Positions 1-5,925 of a stretch of DNA of 13,404 bases are shown here, piece after piece; position 1 is the first letter of the stretch; every line of letters begins with the position of its first letter. Origin of the DNA: WHSM01 sp050701795. GTDB lineage: Bacteria; Actinomycetota; Actinomycetes; Mycobacteriales; Micromonosporaceae. The notes under the pieces were generated by a model. The model was not told the origin of the DNA. It saw only the letters and a list, made by a program, of their open reading frames with translations, and made no database searches. The translations under genes and the position numbers were made by a program. The stretch spans positions 1 through 13,404 of the forward strand of contig JBOGDK010000099.1 of assembly GCA_050701795.1 (NCBI GenBank), given 5' to 3'.

Positions 1-41
1 ACCTGTGGACAACTGGGGGTGCTGTGGAAACCGACATTGGA

Positions 42-81
42 CCCGGGCCATGGGACACGTTGGCGTGTTTCATGGCCCGGG
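42..81. terminator. Long hairpin, likely bidirectional terminator
   Basis: Two 18-nt arms (42-59 and 64-81) flank a 4-nt loop. They are complementary except at two positions, which are G-U pairs in a plus-strand RNA and A-C mismatches in a minus-strand RNA. The hairpin lies 54 bp past the stop of the propeller gene, and a gene ending to the left of the window may share it. The inner part of the stem (the TGAAACACG word) recurs in the hairpin at 5777-5804. There is no U-tract, which is common in high-GC actinomycetes. The terminator role is inferred. Confidence 0.6.
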
Positions 82-134
82 CCCATCGTGGTCGGGGTGG
101 CCCGGGCCGGGGCCGGGTCGGGGTCAGCGGCGGG

Positions 135-2240
135 TCAGCGGTCCGTACGGAGCCGCATCAGGTCGGTGCCGGCGGCGTAGTAGACGTGGCCGTCCGCGCC
201 TAGGGTCATGATGTCGGCCTCGTCCGCCAGCTTCCGGTACTTCAGCTTCTTCGGATCCACGACGGTCAGGGTCGTGCCGAGGGTGGTGTAGAGCTGCCCG
301 TCCGAGCCGAACTTCAGCGCCACCGGTCGCCACAGGTGGCCGAAGTTCCAGTCGGTCGGATAGATCTCCCGGCTCTTGACCACCTTCAAGGTGTCCGGGT
401 CCATCGCGAAGATGGTGCCCCAGGCGGCGCCCCACAGCAGCCCGTCCGGGCCGAAGGTGAGCGACCCGATCGCCTTGGCGGGTACGTCGCCCGGCAGGTC
501 AGGCACCACGTCGGCGATCTCCTCGCCGGTCTTCGCGTCCATCGCGAACACGTGCGCCTCGGTCTGGCTCGGCTGGCTACCCAGCCCACCCCACACCGAG
601 GAGGAGCCGTACACCACGCCATCGCGGTACGCCACGCCGATCACGCTCTGGTCGTCCACGACCCCGGGGTAGGTACGCCATCCGTCGGCGTCCTTGACGG
701 TCAGCGCGCCGTCGAGCGCTCCATAGTCGGCCACGGTGCCGAGGAACAACATCCCGTCGCCGCTGGTCATCGCGAACGGGCGGTCCTGGTGGTCGCCGAT
801 GTCGTACGCCTGGCTGGGATTGCCGCTACCGAGCGGCGCGCTGGTGTCGAGCCGGTGCACGGTGGCGCCGGGGTAGACCCCGAAGTACATCTCGTCGCCG
901 AGTGCGGTGATGCCCTCCGACTGCCCGATCGGGAACGACTTGACGCTGTCGTCGGCCGGGTCGAGCCGGGTGCCGCTGGTGCCCATGTAGCCGGAGAGAT
1001 AGACCTTGCCGTCCGGTCCGCTCTCCATTGACTGGAGCCCCACCGGCTGGCCTTCGACGATCGACGGCTTGGTCTTCACGGTGCCGGTCGACGGGTTGAA
1101 GAACGTGATGGAGCCGCCGAACTGGATCGTCACCAGGCTGACCCCGGGGAGGTCCGGGTCGGGCACTTCCACCCACGCGGAGTGCCGCAGGTACGTACCG
1201 AAGGCCATCCCGGTGTCGGCCACTTCGTGGCTGGCGAGGTCGAACGTCATCACCCGGCCGCTCGCCGTGAACCAGGTCTTCCCGTCGCGGGCGGGCGAGG
1301 TGTAGAGGCCGCGGAAGTTCGGCACCACGGTGTCCGACCAGGTGCCGGTGGCGGTGTCGTACACCAGCAGCAGGTTGATGTTCGCGAGGTGGACGAACAG
1401 CAGCGAGCCGACCAGGTTCATGCCGTACACCTGGGGCATCGCGTTCTTGTCGTACTCGGGACGGTCGGGGAATTCGATCTCGGTCTTGGAACCGGTGGTG
1501 ACGTCGACCGCCCAGAGGCCGCCGGTGGTGCCGATCCCGGCGTACGCGATGCCGTCCCGGTACGCCATTCCACGTACGTACTCCTGGCCGTCGGCCACGG
1601 CGCCGAGGTCGTGGTACGTACGGGTCGCCGAGTCCCAGCGGACCACCTTCGCGTCCGGGTACGTGCCGACGATGATGTCCCCGTCGCTGTCGGTGGCGGC
1701 GCCGTACAGGGCGATCGCGCCGGGCACCTGGCCGAGGTCCTCGACCTGCTTCGTGGCGGGCGAGTAGCGGAACAACTTCCCGGAGGAGGCGATCACCACG
1801 TTGCCGTCCGGGTCGACGGTGTGCGACCACGCCGACGTGGTGCCCGGCAGCGGGAAGGTCCGCAGCAGCTCGTAGTTGTCCAGGTCGACCACCTGGAAGC
1901 TGGCGGGGGAGCCGTTCACGGTGGTGTAGAGGACGTCGTTGCCGGCTTCGCTGCCGTACGCGGTGTCGAGCGCGGCCACCGACCGGATCATCGGTCCGAG
2001 GTTCTCCGGTTCCGCGGCCGCGGGTTTCGGCGCGGCCGACCGGTCAATGGCGGGCCGGTCAGTGGCGGGCCGGTCCAGGGCGGGCCGATCCAGGGCGGGG
2101 CGGTTGGTTGCTGGCGATGCCGCATTCGCAGTAGTGCCGGGTCCGGTGGCGACCGCTGCGGTGGGCCAGATGATGGCCGCGGCCGTCGCCAGTGCGATGA
2201 GGCTCCGTAGTGGGACTGGTTGGGGATCCGTCTGTCTCAT
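135..2240 (-). CDS. Secreted protein with about 14 beta-propeller repeats
   Basis: This is a 701-aa exported protein. Residues 1-31 form a signal peptide: Arg near the N-terminus, a hydrophobic stretch at about 11-30, then a possible AVA-type cleavage site. A low-complexity Pro/Ala/Asp/Arg linker (about 32-80) contains a five-residue tandem repeat. From about 83 to the end I count about 14 short units of the form D/G-G-x-hydrophobic-Y, then a loop, then V-x-R/A-hydrophobic-D. This is enough for two seven-bladed propellers. There is no lipobox and no membrane anchor. The start ATG at 2240 has GAGGAG five bases upstream, and a palindromic operator lies 22 bp before it. Sharing that operator with intracellular sugar-type enzymes suggests an extracellular role on the same substrate, such as binding or lyase action. 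I cannot identify catalytic residues, and a purely binding or structural role is equally possible. Confidence 0.85.
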   Translation of the reverse strand: MRQTDPQPVPLRSLIALATAAAIIWPTAAVATGPGTTANAASPATNRPALDRPALDRPATDRPAIDRSAAPKPAAAEPENLGPMIRSVAALDTAYGSEAGNDVLYTTVNGSPASFQVVDLDNYELLRTFPLPGTTSAWSHTVDPDGNVVIASSGKLFRYSPATKQVEDLGQVPGAIALYGAATDSDGDIIVGTYPDAKVVRWDSATRTYHDLGAVADGQEYVRGMAYRDGIAYAGIGTTGGLWAVDVTTGSKTEIEFPDRPEYDKNAMPQVYGMNLVGSLLFVHLANINLLLVYDTATGTWSDTVVPNFRGLYTSPARDGKTWFTASGRVMTFDLASHEVADTGMAFGTYLRHSAWVEVPDPDLPGVSLVTIQFGGSITFFNPSTGTVKTKPSIVEGQPVGLQSMESGPDGKVYLSGYMGTSGTRLDPADDSVKSFPIGQSEGITALGDEMYFGVYPGATVHRLDTSAPLGSGNPSQAYDIGDHQDRPFAMTSGDGMLFLGTVADYGALDGALTVKDADGWRTYPGVVDDQSVIGVAYRDGVVYGSSSVWGGLGSQPSQTEAHVFAMDAKTGEEIADVVPDLPGDVPAKAIGSLTFGPDGLLWGAAWGTIFAMDPDTLKVVKSREIYPTDWNFGHLWRPVALKFGSDGQLYTTLGTTLTVVDPKKLKYRKLADEADIMTLGADGHVYYAAGTDLMRLRTDR
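2041..2107 (-). repeat. 15-bp in-frame tandem repeat in the propeller gene
   Basis: Four consecutive 15-bp units (2041-2055, 2056-2070, 2071-2085, 2086-2100) plus a partial fifth lie in the linker after the signal peptide. On the minus strand each unit encodes a five-residue repeat of the form R-P-A-(L/T/I)-D. Units differ by one to three bases. The linker probably tolerates copy-number change. Confidence 0.85.
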
Positions 2241-2262
2241 GCGTCTCCTCGGCTGATGCCAG

Positions 2263-2280
2263 TTTCGGTCGTGACCGTAA
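2263..2280 (-). promoter_or_regulatory. Palindromic operator, copy 1 (propeller gene)
   Basis: Read towards the propeller gene the site is TTACGGTCACGACCGAAA: two 8-bp half-sites around 2 bp, with one mismatched pair. It ends 22 bp before the propeller start codon. It closely matches the sites at 3490-3507 and 7208-7225, with the perfect TTACGGTC half distal to the gene in all three. Its position close to the start suggests repression. The binding protein is inferred to be the regulator at 5926-7164. Confidence 0.7.
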
Positions 2281-2336
2281 GCTCTCCTAAGTCTCTGTGC
2301 CGGTATAGCCGCTGGTCAATGGAGTGCCTGCATGAA

Positions 2337-2354
2337 TTACGGCCACTGCCGTAA
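2337..2354 (+). promoter_or_regulatory. Palindromic operator, copy 2 (variant, divergent region)
   Basis: The sequence TTACGGCCACTGCCGTAA has perfect 7-bp arms and the same 18-bp span as the other copies. It differs from them in the inner bases (GGCC/TGCC instead of GGTC/GACC). It lies between the divergent propeller and oxidoreductase genes, 178 bp before the oxidoreductase start. Its centre is 74 bp from the centre of copy 1, about seven helical turns, which would allow cooperative binding. Because the inner bases differ, it is less certain than the other three. Confidence 0.5.
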
Positions 2355-2375
2355 ATTGGCGCCAGGCTCGCGATC

Positions 2376-2522
2376 GTGGGAGGCGCGCCCCGCGATCTTG
2401 AAGCCCTGGCGCAGAAGACGCGGACAAGCATCAAGATCGCCCGAAGGGCGCTGCCGGACAATCTCAAGGGCAGAGCGATCCACATCCACTGGCCGGCCGA
2501 GCTGCTTCAGCGGACCCTCTAG
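2376..2522 (+). other. Possible coding remnant or unannotated small ORF (48 aa)
   Basis: The otherwise gene-free stretch between operator copy 2 and the oxidoreductase holds an open frame from a GTG at 2376 to a TAG at 2520-2522. The frame is open back to a stop at 2352. About four fifths of its codons end in G or C, and the composition is protein-like, ending IHIHWPAELLQRTL. There is no convincing ribosome binding site and I do not recognise the family. It may be the decayed 3' end of a lost gene, or chance in GC-rich DNA. Confidence 0.2.
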
Positions 2523-2528
2523 GGTCCG
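2511..2528 (+). promoter_or_regulatory. Perfect inverted repeat covering the oxidoreductase RBS region
   Basis: CGGACCCT and AGGGTCCG (8-bp arms, 2-bp centre) form a perfect palindrome ending 4 bp before the oxidoreductase ATG. It includes the only purine-rich stretch that could serve as a ribosome binding site. As RNA it could fold into a 7-bp stem with a tetraloop and limit translation. As DNA it could be an operator. It also lies directly on the stop of the possible remnant, so a terminator role is another reading. Confidence 0.45.
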
Positions 2529-2532
2529 AGGC

Positions 2533-3429
2533 ATGCGGATCGCGATCGCCGGGCTGGCCACCAGCCACCCGTACACGGATGCCCGGACCTTGGCCGAGCA
2601 CGCTGACCTGGTGGTCTCCGAGCCGGACACCGCGCGCCTGGAGCGGTTCCTGACCGAACACCCGGACGCCACCGTGGTGAACGACCTTCCGGCGCTGCTC
2701 GCCGAGAAGCCGGACGGGGTGGTGCTGACCGTGCCGACACCGGAGATCCCCGGCGCGCTCGCCGAAGTGCTCGACGCGGACCTGCCGTGCTTCGTGAACA
2801 AGCCGGCCGCGGCGACCTCCGCCGGGCTCGCCGCGCTGCGCCGGGTGGTGGAGCGGGCGCCGCACCGGGTGTTGTCCAGTTCGGTGCTCCGGTTCGCGCC
2901 CGGGTACGCCGGATTCCAGGTGCCCAGGGACGAGGTGCTCTCCGTGCGCGCCACGGTGCGTCACGACGTCAGCCTGTGGGCCACCGGTTACAACCCGTGG
3001 CAGGATGACCCGGCGATCGGCGGCGGCACCCTGGTGATGATGGGGCTGCACGGGGTGGAGTTGCTGGTCGCGCTGCTCGGTCCCGCGGTGCGCCTGGTCG
3101 GGGCCGCCGCGACCGTACGACGTCACCACGGGCTGCGTTCGGAGGACACCGGTGTGCTTTCGGTGCAGTGGGACGACGGGGTGCCAGGGATCGTGGAGGT
3201 GCTCGGCGTCACCGACGGCGAGTCGTACGAGGTGGTGGTGCACACCTCGGGTGGCGGGCGCCGGGTGCTGCTTTCTGGCGGGGCGGAGCCCGAAGTGGCG
3301 CTGGGCTATCGCGCCACGATCGACGCGTTTCTGCGGATGGTGGCCGGAGCCGCGAGCCCGGTGCCGTGGGAGCAGACCTCGGCGGTGCTCTCGGTGCTCA
3401 CCGCGGCCCGCGGGCGGCTCGCCAGTTGA
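2533..3429 (+). CDS. Gfo/Idh/MocA-family oxidoreductase
   Basis: This 298-aa protein is a likely NAD(P)-dependent sugar or inositol-type dehydrogenase. An N-terminal Rossmann fold begins MRIAIAG. The usual GxGxxG is degenerate (G-L-A-T-S-H, residues 7-12). The dinucleotide/catalytic loop reads FVNKPAA, so the family's EKP motif has Asn in place of Glu but keeps Lys90. The C-terminal sheet domain begins near the conserved GGGTL...G-x-H segment (163-173, His173). It is shorter than typical members (about 330-390 aa). The start at 2533 is chosen because the Rossmann strand begins there. An in-frame ATG at 2332 would add 67 residues that look non-coding. The operator variant 178 bp upstream and the neighbouring genes suggest the catabolic regulon. 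The substrate is unknown. Confidence 0.85.
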   Translation: MRIAIAGLATSHPYTDARTLAEHADLVVSEPDTARLERFLTEHPDATVVNDLPALLAEKPDGVVLTVPTPEIPGALAEVLDADLPCFVNKPAAATSAGLAALRRVVERAPHRVLSSSVLRFAPGYAGFQVPRDEVLSVRATVRHDVSLWATGYNPWQDDPAIGGGTLVMMGLHGVELLVALLGPAVRLVGAAATVRRHHGLRSEDTGVLSVQWDDGVPGIVEVLGVTDGESYEVVVHTSGGGRRVLLSGGAEPEVALGYRATIDAFLRMVAGAASPVPWEQTSAVLSVLTAARGRLAS

Positions 3430-3489
3430 GCCCCAGTGGCGGGACCCAGGTCACGACGGCGACCGCTTGACCGTACCCCTGCCGAGAAG

Positions 3490-3507
3490 TTACGGTCGGG
3501 ACCGTTA
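3490..3507 (+). promoter_or_regulatory. Palindromic operator, copy 3 (epimerase/aldolase operon)
   Basis: TTACGGTCGGGACCGTTA has 8-bp half-sites around 2 bp, with one mismatch. It lies in the 152-bp gap after the oxidoreductase gene, 74 bp before the epimerase start. A possible -35 element TTGACC lies upstream at about 3467. The orientation matches copies 1 and 4, with the perfect half distal to the gene. It indicates that the epimerase/aldolase pair has its own regulated promoter rather than relying only on read-through. Confidence 0.7.
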
Positions 3508-3581
3508 TTAGTTGCCGGGTCCCGCGGCGATGTGGGAGTGAAGCCGAAACATCGTCGTTGGGATGTCAGAGAAGGTGGCAC

Positions 3582-4601
3582 ATGCGCTCACTGGCTGAGC
3601 TCGAGGAGCGGTTGTCGCGCCCGCGCGACGTACTCGTCGACGATCTCCGCAAGCTCGACGGCGACATCCTGGTGCTCGGCGCCGGCGGCAAGCTCGGCCC
3701 CAGCCTGGTACGGCTCGCGTTGCGCGGAGTCGCCGCCGCCGGGAGCAACGCCCGGGTGTACGCGGTCTCCCGGTTCTCCGAGCCCGGTCTCGCCGACGCG
3801 CTGCGCGAAGCGGGCGCCGAGATCCTCACCGCCGACCTCTCCGACGACACCGCCCTCGCGGGGTTGCCCGACGTGCCGAACGTGGTGTTCCTGGTCGGCG
3901 CGAAGTTCGGCACCTCGGGCCGGGAACACGCCACCTGGGCGACCAACACGTACCTCCCTGGGCGGGTCGCGCAGCGGTACGCCGGCTCCCGGATCGTGGC
4001 GCTGTCCACCGGCAACGTCTACCCACTGGTGCCGGTCACCAGCGGCGGCTGCACCGAGCGGACCCCGGTCGACCCGGTGGGCGAGTACGCCATGTCCTGC
4101 CTCGGGCGGGAGCGGATCCTCAGCCACTTCGCCGAGCGCGACGACACCCCGACCGCGTTGATCCGGCTCAACTACGCCGTCGAGTTGCGGTACGGGGTTC
4201 TGGTCGACCTGGCTCGCGCGATCCTCGCCGACGAGCCGATCGACCTCACCACCGGACACGCGAACGTGGTGTGGCAGGGGTACGCCAACGAGGTGACGCT
4301 ACGGGCACTGCGGTACGCCGCCGCGCCGGAACCGTTCGTGCTGAACGTGACCGGCCCCGAGATGCTGTCGGTACGCCAGGCCGCGACCACGATGGGTTCC
4401 CTGCTCGGCCGGGACCCCCGGTTCGCCGGGGCGGAGGCGCCGACCGCGTTGTTGTCCAACGCGCAGCACTGCCACCGGCTGTTCGGCTACCCCGACGTAC
4501 CGCTCGCCGAGCTGCTGGAGTGGACCGCCGCCTGGGTCGCCGCGGATCTGCCGTTGCTCGGCAAACCCACTCACTTTCAGCGGCGCGACGGCCGGTTCTA
4601 G
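3582..4601 (+). CDS. NAD-dependent epimerase/dehydratase-like protein (extended SDR fold)
   Basis: This 339-aa protein has an extended short-chain dehydrogenase fold. The dinucleotide-binding motif is GAGGKLG (33-39). The S-T-G-N-V-Y-P segment (142-148) matches the active-site Ser/Thr strand. The catalytic Tyr is Tyr169, but the YxxxK lysine is Cys173 (YAMSC). The C-terminal substrate-domain features (RLNYAVELRYG, ending KPTHFQRRDG) resemble a family I recall next to DapA-like genes in several phyla, where the Cys may be usual; this is from memory. ATG 3582 is chosen for its AGAAGGTGG ribosome binding site. The in-frame ATG at 3558 lacks one. It is followed after 19 bp by the aldolase gene, probably as one operon. 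The likely role is redox or epimerisation of a sugar-type compound, or a non-canonical reaction. Confidence 0.8.
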   Translation: MRSLAELEERLSRPRDVLVDDLRKLDGDILVLGAGGKLGPSLVRLALRGVAAAGSNARVYAVSRFSEPGLADALREAGAEILTADLSDDTALAGLPDVPNVVFLVGAKFGTSGREHATWATNTYLPGRVAQRYAGSRIVALSTGNVYPLVPVTSGGCTERTPVDPVGEYAMSCLGRERILSHFAERDDTPTALIRLNYAVELRYGVLVDLARAILADEPIDLTTGHANVVWQGYANEVTLRALRYAAAPEPFVLNVTGPEMLSVRQAATTMGSLLGRDPRFAGAEAPTALLSNAQHCHRLFGYPDVPLAELLEWTAAWVAADLPLLGKPTHFQRRDGRF

Positions 4602-4620
4602 AACGGTGGACCAGGGAGCG

Positions 4621-5748
4621 ATGGTGCTGATGGCTACCAGGCAGGCCCGAACCGACACTGCGACGCGGTTCCGGCAGGGCTGCGTGATCCCGGCGCACCC
4701 GTTGGCCCTCGATGCGCGACGGCGGCTGGACGAGCGGCGCCAGCGTGCGCTGACCCGCTACTACCTCGCGGCCGGGGCCGGGGGTGTCGCGGTGGGCGTC
4801 CACACCACCCAGTTCGCGATCCATGATCCGGCGACCGGGCTGCTGAAGCCGGTCCTGGAACTCGCCGCCGAGACCGCCGCCGAGTTCTCCGCCGAGACCG
4901 CCGCCGGGTTCTCCGCCGAAGCCGCCGAGTCCCGCATCGGGCTCCCCGCGGGGTCGGAGGCGATCCTGATCGCCGGGGCGTGCGGGCCGACCGCCCAGGC
5001 GGTGGCCGAAGCGGAGTTGGCGGCGTCCCTCGGCTACCACATGGTGCTCCTCTCACCCACCCCTGACCTCGACGAAGACGGACTGATCGACCGCGCCAGG
5101 GCGGTCGGCGAGGTGTTGCCGGTGGTTGGCTTCTATCTGCAACTGGCGGTTGGCGGACGCCAGCTCTCCCGCGAGTTCTGGGCCCGGCTGGCGTCCCTGG
5201 ACACCGTCGTGGGGATCAAGGTGGCGCCGTTCGACCGGTACCGGACGCTGGACGTACTGCACGGGGTCGGCGCCGCGGGACGGGTCGGCGACCTGGCCCT
5301 CTACACCGGCAACGACGACCACATCCTCGCTGATCTGGTCGCCCCGCACCGGGTGATGGTCAACGGCGAGCCGGTGCCGATCGAGTTCGTCGGTGGGCTG
5401 CTCGGTCAGTGGGCGGTGTGGGCGCGTACCGCGGTGGACCTGCTCGCCGACGCCCGAGCCGCGCGGGCCGGGGACGACGCCGCGCTGCGCCGGCTGCTCA
5501 GCCTCGACGGGCACCTCACGGACGCCAACGCCGCGATCTTCGACGTGGCGAACGGGTTCCACGGCTGCATCCCCGGGATCCACGAGGTGTTACGCCGCCA
5601 GGGGCTGCTCGCCGGCCGCTGGTGTCTTGACCCCGCGGAGGAGCTGTCGCCGGGCCAGCTCGCCGAGATCGACCGGATCTGGGCGGCGTACCCGCACCTA
5701 CGGGACGACGAGTTCGTCGCCGCACACCTCGACGAGTGGCTGCGGTGA
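4621..5748 (+). CDS. DapA/NanA-superfamily aldolase-like protein (long form)
   Basis: This is a 375-aa (beta/alpha)8-barrel protein of the dihydrodipicolinate synthase/N-acetylneuraminate lyase superfamily. The Schiff-base lysine is Lys200 in VVGIKVAPFD, and Tyr172 (GFYLQ) is a candidate for the barrel tyrosine. The AGAGGVAVGVHTTQ segment (51-64) marks the second strand region. It is longer than DapA (about 290-300 aa), partly through an N-terminal extension and an Ala/Glu-rich insert (83-104) built from a 24-bp repeat. Start choice is uncertain: GTG 4606, ATG 4621 and ATG 4630 are all in frame, and GGGAG at 4614-4618 best serves 4624-4630, so 4621 is a compromise. The family cleaves or forms 2-oxo acids such as 2-keto-3-deoxy sugar acids. 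The substrate here is unknown. Confidence 0.82.
   Translation: MVLMATRQARTDTATRFRQGCVIPAHPLALDARRRLDERRQRALTRYYLAAGAGGVAVGVHTTQFAIHDPATGLLKPVLELAAETAAEFSAETAAGFSAEAAESRIGLPAGSEAILIAGACGPTAQAVAEAELAASLGYHMVLLSPTPDLDEDGLIDRARAVGEVLPVVGFYLQLAVGGRQLSREFWARLASLDTVVGIKVAPFDRYRTLDVLHGVGAAGRVGDLALYTGNDDHILADLVAPHRVMVNGEPVPIEFVGGLLGQWAVWARTAVDLLADARAARAGDDAALRRLLSLDGHLTDANAAIFDVANGFHGCIPGIHEVLRRQGLLAGRWCLDPAEELSPGQLAEIDRIWAAYPHLRDDEFVAAHLDEWLR
4867..4932 (+). repeat. 24-bp in-frame tandem repeat in the long aldolase
   Basis: Two 24-bp units (4867-4890 and 4891-4914) and a partial third encode AETAAEFS, AETAAGFS and AEAAES. The first two units differ at a single base. The repeat inserts an Ala/Glu-rich, probably helical segment into a barrel loop. 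Confidence 0.8.
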
Positions 5749-5776
5749 CGGCAGCCGGCCGGACAATGGGCTCGGA

Positions 5777-5804
5777 TCATGAAACACGCCCGCGTGTTTC
5801 ATGA
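5777..5804. terminator. Perfect 13-bp-arm hairpin after the aldolase gene
   Basis: Arms 5777-5789 and 5792-5804 are perfectly complementary with a CC centre. The hairpin begins 28 bp past the aldolase stop, in the convergent region facing the regulator gene. It shares the TGAAACACG word with the hairpin at 42-81. A terminator is the natural reading. It contains an ATG and an open frame, but that frame does not look like a real gene. Confidence 0.65.
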
Positions 5805-5825
5805 CCCCGGTCCACTGTCCAGGTT

Positions 5826-5888
5826 GCGCCGCCGCGCTGCGGCGCCGGGGTGCGCCGCGCACCGGGTCCACTGTCCGGGTGCGCGGCG
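5826..5888. terminator. Two further GC hairpins in the convergent gap
   Basis: A 7-bp stem (5826-5832 with 5839-5845) and a 10-bp stem (5853-5862 with 5879-5888, 16-nt loop) follow the perfect hairpin. The 12-bp word GGTCCACTGTCC occurs twice, around 5809 and around 5865. Together these elements fill the 177-bp gap between the convergent aldolase and regulator genes, which otherwise holds nothing I can identify. They probably act as terminators for the regulator transcript from the right. Confidence 0.45.
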
Positions 5889-5925
5889 GGTAGCGGGGCG
5901 TGGCGGCGGGGGCGGGGTACCCGGG

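Noticed and set aside
4..12. TGTGGACAA, the reverse complement of the actinobacterial DnaA box TTGTCCACA
   Set aside because: It is a single copy with only a weak second match (around 24-30) and no dnaA/dnaN genes or AT-rich stretch, so an origin is not supported.
257..275. Operator-like GACGGTCAGGGTCGT inside the propeller gene
   Set aside because: It lies within coding sequence far from any start and lacks the TTAC/GTAA ends.
3439..3523. Long-range inverted repeat CGGGACCC / GGGTCCCG around operator copy 3
   Set aside because: The arms are only 8 bp with about 70 bp between them, as expected by chance in such GC-rich DNA.
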